From positions 124,001-188,000 of the forward strand of contig NZ_AYMG01000023.1 in assembly GCF_000633455.1 (NCBI RefSeq): a stretch of 64,000 bases of DNA. The letters run 5' to 3'. A program made the translations under genes and the position numbers. This stretch comes from Pedobacter jeongneungensis (GTDB lineage: Bacteria > Bacteroidota > Bacteroidia > Sphingobacteriales > Sphingobacteriaceae). Within the stretch, counting starts at the first letter, position 1, and every line of letters starts with the position of its first letter. The notes under the pieces were generated by a model, which was given only the letters and a program-made list of their open reading frames with translations, ran no database searches and was not told where the DNA came from. Of this stretch, positions 60,766 through 64,000 are shown piece after piece.

Positions 60766-63735
60766 TTACTCCACTATCAAAATCAGACCTTTTCCTTTTT
60801 CAACAGGAACCGATTTTCCATCCACATAACTGCCTGCTATTTGGAATTTATCAATTGCAGGTGCCGTAATTTTAACTTTACCGGCATCTAAACCAAGCTT
60901 AACCCAATCAATGGTTAAATTAACCTTAGTATCTCCTTCTGCCCAGCTCGCTAAAGCAATCATTGTTTTTCCCTGCTTTTTATAAACCGTAGCCAAAACT
61001 TTTGGGTTATCGGTTTTAACCGGGCAGTTTTCGCTCCAATAGCCAATCATTTCAGATCCCTTTATGCCAAAGTTATCCCAGGCTTTCCACAGTGGTTTTG
61101 GATCACTTTTATCCGACCAGCCTAAACGGCTCGTCATGCCATAAATCATCCCACGCCAGGGGTTTCCATCATCCTGCAACATCTCGCCCATTAAACCGAA
61201 AGGAATACCACTTACTTCAGTTAAAAAGAAATCAGGATTATTTTTCTGGTAATCGAAATATTCGCCAAACCATAAACGATTCAGGTAAGGGAAATGCTCC
61301 AGGTATAAAATGGCACTGTTGTTAAAACCATCACTTTTATTGTACTGGTTTGCGGAGTGCAGATCGATAATGCCCGGATGATTATTCTGTGTCAGTACAC
61401 GCTTAATGCGTTTCATGGTTACGCGATCGAAGGCTACATCATCTAAATAAACACCATCAATCCCAACATTATTTACCAGCCAGTTCATGCCTTCTACATA
61501 GTAATTATGCCAGCGGTTCATTCCGCTGTTAATCACAGCCGCATCTTTAATTTCGGGCACAAACCAGGCAGCAATATAATTACTATCCAAATGCTCCTGT
61601 AACCAGCTAAAACCGCCACCTTTACCAGGTGAATATACTTCGGTACCCAAGCTTCTTAAAGCAGGCCACTCGTATGCATGGTTAGAAAGCTCACGAACTG
61701 TATTATAAATCTTGACTTTTAAACCTTTCGAGTGTGCATTATCGATATAACCTTTCATCTTTTTCCATTCGATAAATGGATAATTGATCCAGGGATTAAT
61801 TGGTGTGGCATGGTGAATGTTCACCACCGTTGCGCCTGTCGATTTAATCGAATCTAAATCCCCATACTTATGATAAAAACGGTTATCCCATTGAAAATCG
61901 GTATTGATTAAGTGAAAAGGCGTAATCAGCAAGTTGAAATTGTAATAAAGTACATCCCCTTTTTTCATGCTTCTTGCCCCTGTAAAATTATCGGCCAGCA
62001 TCGAACTGCCTTTTACATTGATCTGGATTCCACCTTTATCTCCGTTACCCCATGATTTAGGTAATAATAAAGGCTTCTGAAGATAAAAATTGGTATTCAG
62101 CGGGCGAACATAGTTTTCATCTCTCAAGTTGTAGTACAGGCCTGCATTCACGTTCCCGATCCATACGGCATCCTGGTTTTTATTGGGCACATCCCATTTC
62201 CATTTTAAGGTATCAGGCCGAATACCACCTTTTTCTCCCAAACCCATTAAATATTTGGTAGAACCTTTATCAAACGGAATATGAAAATCGACATTACTGA
62301 ATGCTACATCCTTTAACGCTGTAACTTTAACCACGTAATGTACATAACCATCAAACTCTAAAGCACCTTCTAAATCCATTTTGAGGTTTTCAGAAGTATT
62401 ACTTGCCGACCATTTTACTGTTCCAGCCTCTTTACTGGTAATCTGGAAATTATTGGGAATAAATTTCTCCTGGGTTTTTGGCGTATTATAAAAGTGAAAG
62501 TGAATAGGCTCAGCCAGGATATTATTCGGTTTTTCGCTATAAGCCGTCATTTCAGCATTAAAGAAAGTCTGGATCTGTTTAGGGAAACCATCTGCGTTAA
62601 TTTCAAATTTTCTGCCTAAAAGAGAGATTACATTTCCCTCAACCGTTAGCGGCGTATAAGGAGCAACCACAGTATTGGCTTGTGCCAAAGTAGAATTTAA
62701 CCAGGTTAAACGAGTCTGTTTGTTTGGCGTTCCTACACCGGCATCAGCTAAAACTTCACTACCTACGGTAATTTTAACATCGATTACTTTAGATTTTCCA
62801 TTGGCTTTGACCGTAAATTTTCCAGCATAAATGCCTGCAATTGTAGTTTTAGGAAAATTTATAGTAATCCACATCGGCTGAATTTTACCTGATACTACAT
62901 TTACTGTCTCTACCAATGGTTTGTTATCGTAACTCGTTCCATTGGTATTTAAACAGTTGATATTTTTCGAAGAAATTATTTTTCCTGCTGTAGTTTTTAA
63001 ATCGCCGAAGTTCACCTCAACGTTTTTTAAATCTTTCAAAGCATATACACCCAATTGAAAAGCATAGTTTTCGCCTTTGCTGGCCGTTCCTGTGAAAGAA
63101 TTTAATGCACCTTTTTGCACCCAACGGTAAGGCAGGTCGTTTTGCATTTTGATGGGGTACATCCTATCCTCCGGAAATACAATAAAAGCTTCGGACGGAT
63201 ATTTTGCTTTAATTGCATTGGTTTCTTTAGCTGTGGCAATCACTTCCATCGGATAAAAAGAGTTGAATGCATCAATGGATTGAATCTCCATCACTGAAGT
63301 ATTCACTTTAACTTGCTTTGCAGCAGCTAACCAAGCCTGATCTACCTGTTTAGGTTTGATGTAAACACCTTTTGGATAATTGCTCCTGCCCTCGTTTTTA
63401 TAAGCGAGATAATACACATAATATTTTCCGGCACCAGTAGTTTCAAAATAAACATCGGCACTTTCTCTAGTTAGTTTATCTGTACCAACAATTGAAATAG
63501 TTTTACCGTTGGCATCCTGAATAATGATTCCTTTTAACTCAGGATGTTCGTCTCTTCTACGCCAGTCTATTTTTGCATGGCCAATCTTGCCGTTACCTGC
63601 AAACTGTAACACAATCCTGTGGTTACCCAGCGAATCAGGGTTCCAGGCATTATTGCCATTCGTATATTTTAATATTTGTGCATTAAGGGATAGCTGCCCG
63701 AATAGACAGAACAGTAGAAAAAGCCTAAATTTCAT
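60766..63735 (-). CDS. Large secreted glycoside-hydrolase-like protein
   Basis: A 989-residue exported protein. ATG at 63735 gives MKFRLFLLFCLFGQLSLNAQ, a clean signal peptide; a TTG two codons upstream is less likely. The first ~600 residues are beta-sandwich-like. A barrel follows (VVNIHHATPINPWINYP, KGLKVKIYNTVREL, GIDGVYLDDVAFDR near residue 763, GIIDLHSANQYN), then a beta-domain that ends it. The paired aspartates in VYLDD resemble catalytic acids of amylase-like or GH123-like barrels. The order recalls the DUF6067 group, but I could not name a GH family. It is a lone gene; CAAACGTTTG lies about 70 bases upstream. Confidence 0.7.
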   Translation of the reverse strand: MKFRLFLLFCLFGQLSLNAQILKYTNGNNAWNPDSLGNHRIVLQFAGNGKIGHAKIDWRRRDEHPELKGIIIQDANGKTISIVGTDKLTRESADVYFETTGAGKYYVYYLAYKNEGRSNYPKGVYIKPKQVDQAWLAAAKQVKVNTSVMEIQSIDAFNSFYPMEVIATAKETNAIKAKYPSEAFIVFPEDRMYPIKMQNDLPYRWVQKGALNSFTGTASKGENYAFQLGVYALKDLKNVEVNFGDLKTTAGKIISSKNINCLNTNGTSYDNKPLVETVNVVSGKIQPMWITINFPKTTIAGIYAGKFTVKANGKSKVIDVKITVGSEVLADAGVGTPNKQTRLTWLNSTLAQANTVVAPYTPLTVEGNVISLLGRKFEINADGFPKQIQTFFNAEMTAYSEKPNNILAEPIHFHFYNTPKTQEKFIPNNFQITSKEAGTVKWSASNTSENLKMDLEGALEFDGYVHYVVKVTALKDVAFSNVDFHIPFDKGSTKYLMGLGEKGGIRPDTLKWKWDVPNKNQDAVWIGNVNAGLYYNLRDENYVRPLNTNFYLQKPLLLPKSWGNGDKGGIQINVKGSSMLADNFTGARSMKKGDVLYYNFNLLITPFHLINTDFQWDNRFYHKYGDLDSIKSTGATVVNIHHATPINPWINYPFIEWKKMKGYIDNAHSKGLKVKIYNTVRELSNHAYEWPALRSLGTEVYSPGKGGGFSWLQEHLDSNYIAAWFVPEIKDAAVINSGMNRWHNYYVEGMNWLVNNVGIDGVYLDDVAFDRVTMKRIKRVLTQNNHPGIIDLHSANQYNKSDGFNNSAILYLEHFPYLNRLWFGEYFDYQKNNPDFFLTEVSGIPFGLMGEMLQDDGNPWRGMIYGMTSRLGWSDKSDPKPLWKAWDNFGIKGSEMIGYWSENCPVKTDNPKVLATVYKKQGKTMIALASWAEGDTKVNLTIDWVKLGLDAGKVKITAPAIDKFQIAGSYVDGKSVPVEKGKGLILIVE

Positions 63736-64000
63736 TATCAATTTGTTTTAGGCTAATTTATGTATAGCAGATTGAATTAAAGCTATGTAATGAAAAAATG
63801 AGACAAACGTTTGCTTTGTTGGTTCATTTGTTCATTAGGCAATGGTTTATTGGTGGGAGCTGTTGTCATTCTGAGCGCAGCAAAGAATCCCTTTTCTAGT
63901 ACCCCAGAAATTTCAATGTCCACAAATCGTTGTAATTTGGGTTTATCTGTTTATTAAGGTCAGCATTTCATAGCTTAAAGATTCTTCACCATGCTCAGAA
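63736..64000. other. Intergenic region at the right edge
   Basis: The first ~110 bases are the leader and regulatory space of the 989-residue gene, with the palindrome at 63804-63813. A fragment of a GTCATTCTGAGCGCAGC repeat lies at about 63866-63895. I see no gene in the last 150 bases. Confidence 0.5.
63804..63813. promoter_or_regulatory. Palindromic operator-like site CAAACGTTTG
   Basis: A perfect palindrome 69 bases upstream of the ATG of the 989-residue gene. The right flank CTTTGTT nearly repeats that of the pruA site. A LacI-family regulator is a natural candidate; none is in the window. Confidence 0.4.

Noticed and set aside
1-64000. tRNA, rRNA or riboswitch
   Set aside because: No cloverleaf-like sequence with a T-loop GTTCRA, no rRNA motif and no known riboswitch core was seen by eye; a covariance search was not possible.

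Overview
The window looks like chromosomal DNA of a Bacteroidota bacterium, most like Pedobacter or a close relative in the Sphingobacteriaceae. This rests on AT-rich DNA, gene starts without clear Shine-Dalgarno sites, a promoter of the Bacteroidota type (TTG, 17 bases, TATCTTTG) before pruA, many secreted sugar-cleaving enzymes, RskA-like anti-sigma proteins, and intergenic spaces filled with dispersed palindromes. I assigned the genus from protein and repeat character, not from a marker-gene search. I see no rRNA, tRNA, CRISPR array, insertion sequence or prophage.

Layout. 1-2033 (minus): porin-like gene fragment, purine nucleoside phosphorylase, lpxK. 2382-3521: sterol-desaturase-family membrane hydroxylase. 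3984-9324: a compact seven-gene operon of flavoprotein, methyltransferase, type III polyketide synthase, FabZ-like dehydratase, ketosynthase, acyl carrier protein and phosphopantetheinyl transferase. This is the most interesting locus: a self-primed phenolic-lipid or pyrone type pathway. 10076-11710: pruA. 11782-13290: secreted sulfatase. 13468-26334: an L-fucose locus with an AraC regulator divergent from an eight-gene operon (SDR dehydrogenase, L-fuconate dehydratase, SSS symporter, GH29 and GH95 fucosidases, a lipoprotein mutarotase and two less certain hydrolases). No SusC/SusD pair is present.

26394-29486: small hydrophilic protein, beta-carbonic anhydrase with a SulP transporter (bicarbonate uptake?), and a small secreted or membrane protein. 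30291-37647: a solitary Bro-N antirepressor-like gene, acyl-CoA carboxylase beta, MFS transporter, barrel protein, acetyltransferase, M42 peptidase, phosphoglycerate mutase and a PAS protein. 37648-42582: exonuclease III, a diverged sigma/anti-sigma pair, two response regulators, an ECF sigma factor and a PAS histidine kinase. 42940-52739: Gfo/Idh oxidoreductase, DUF1801 protein, S9 peptidase, CbpA/CbpM-like chaperone pair, HerA-like ATPase, and a sugar nucleotidyltransferase with a sugar kinase. 53318-63735: dnaK with a sigma-54-like promoter, DUF1304 protein, YkuD_2 protein, a methyltransferase, a GMC oxidoreductase with its subunit-3 partner, and a 989-residue secreted hydrolase-like protein.

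Non-coding structure. Four related ~90-bp palindromes (36211, 52841, 56671, 60661) sit just after genes, three of them between convergent genes. A second long inverted element (29911-30082) has partial relatives at about 52960-53210 and 55490-55550; the copy near 52960 is interrupted by a different hairpin. The palindrome CAAACGTTTG occurs upstream of pruA and of the 989-residue gene, with a near match upstream of the GMC gene.
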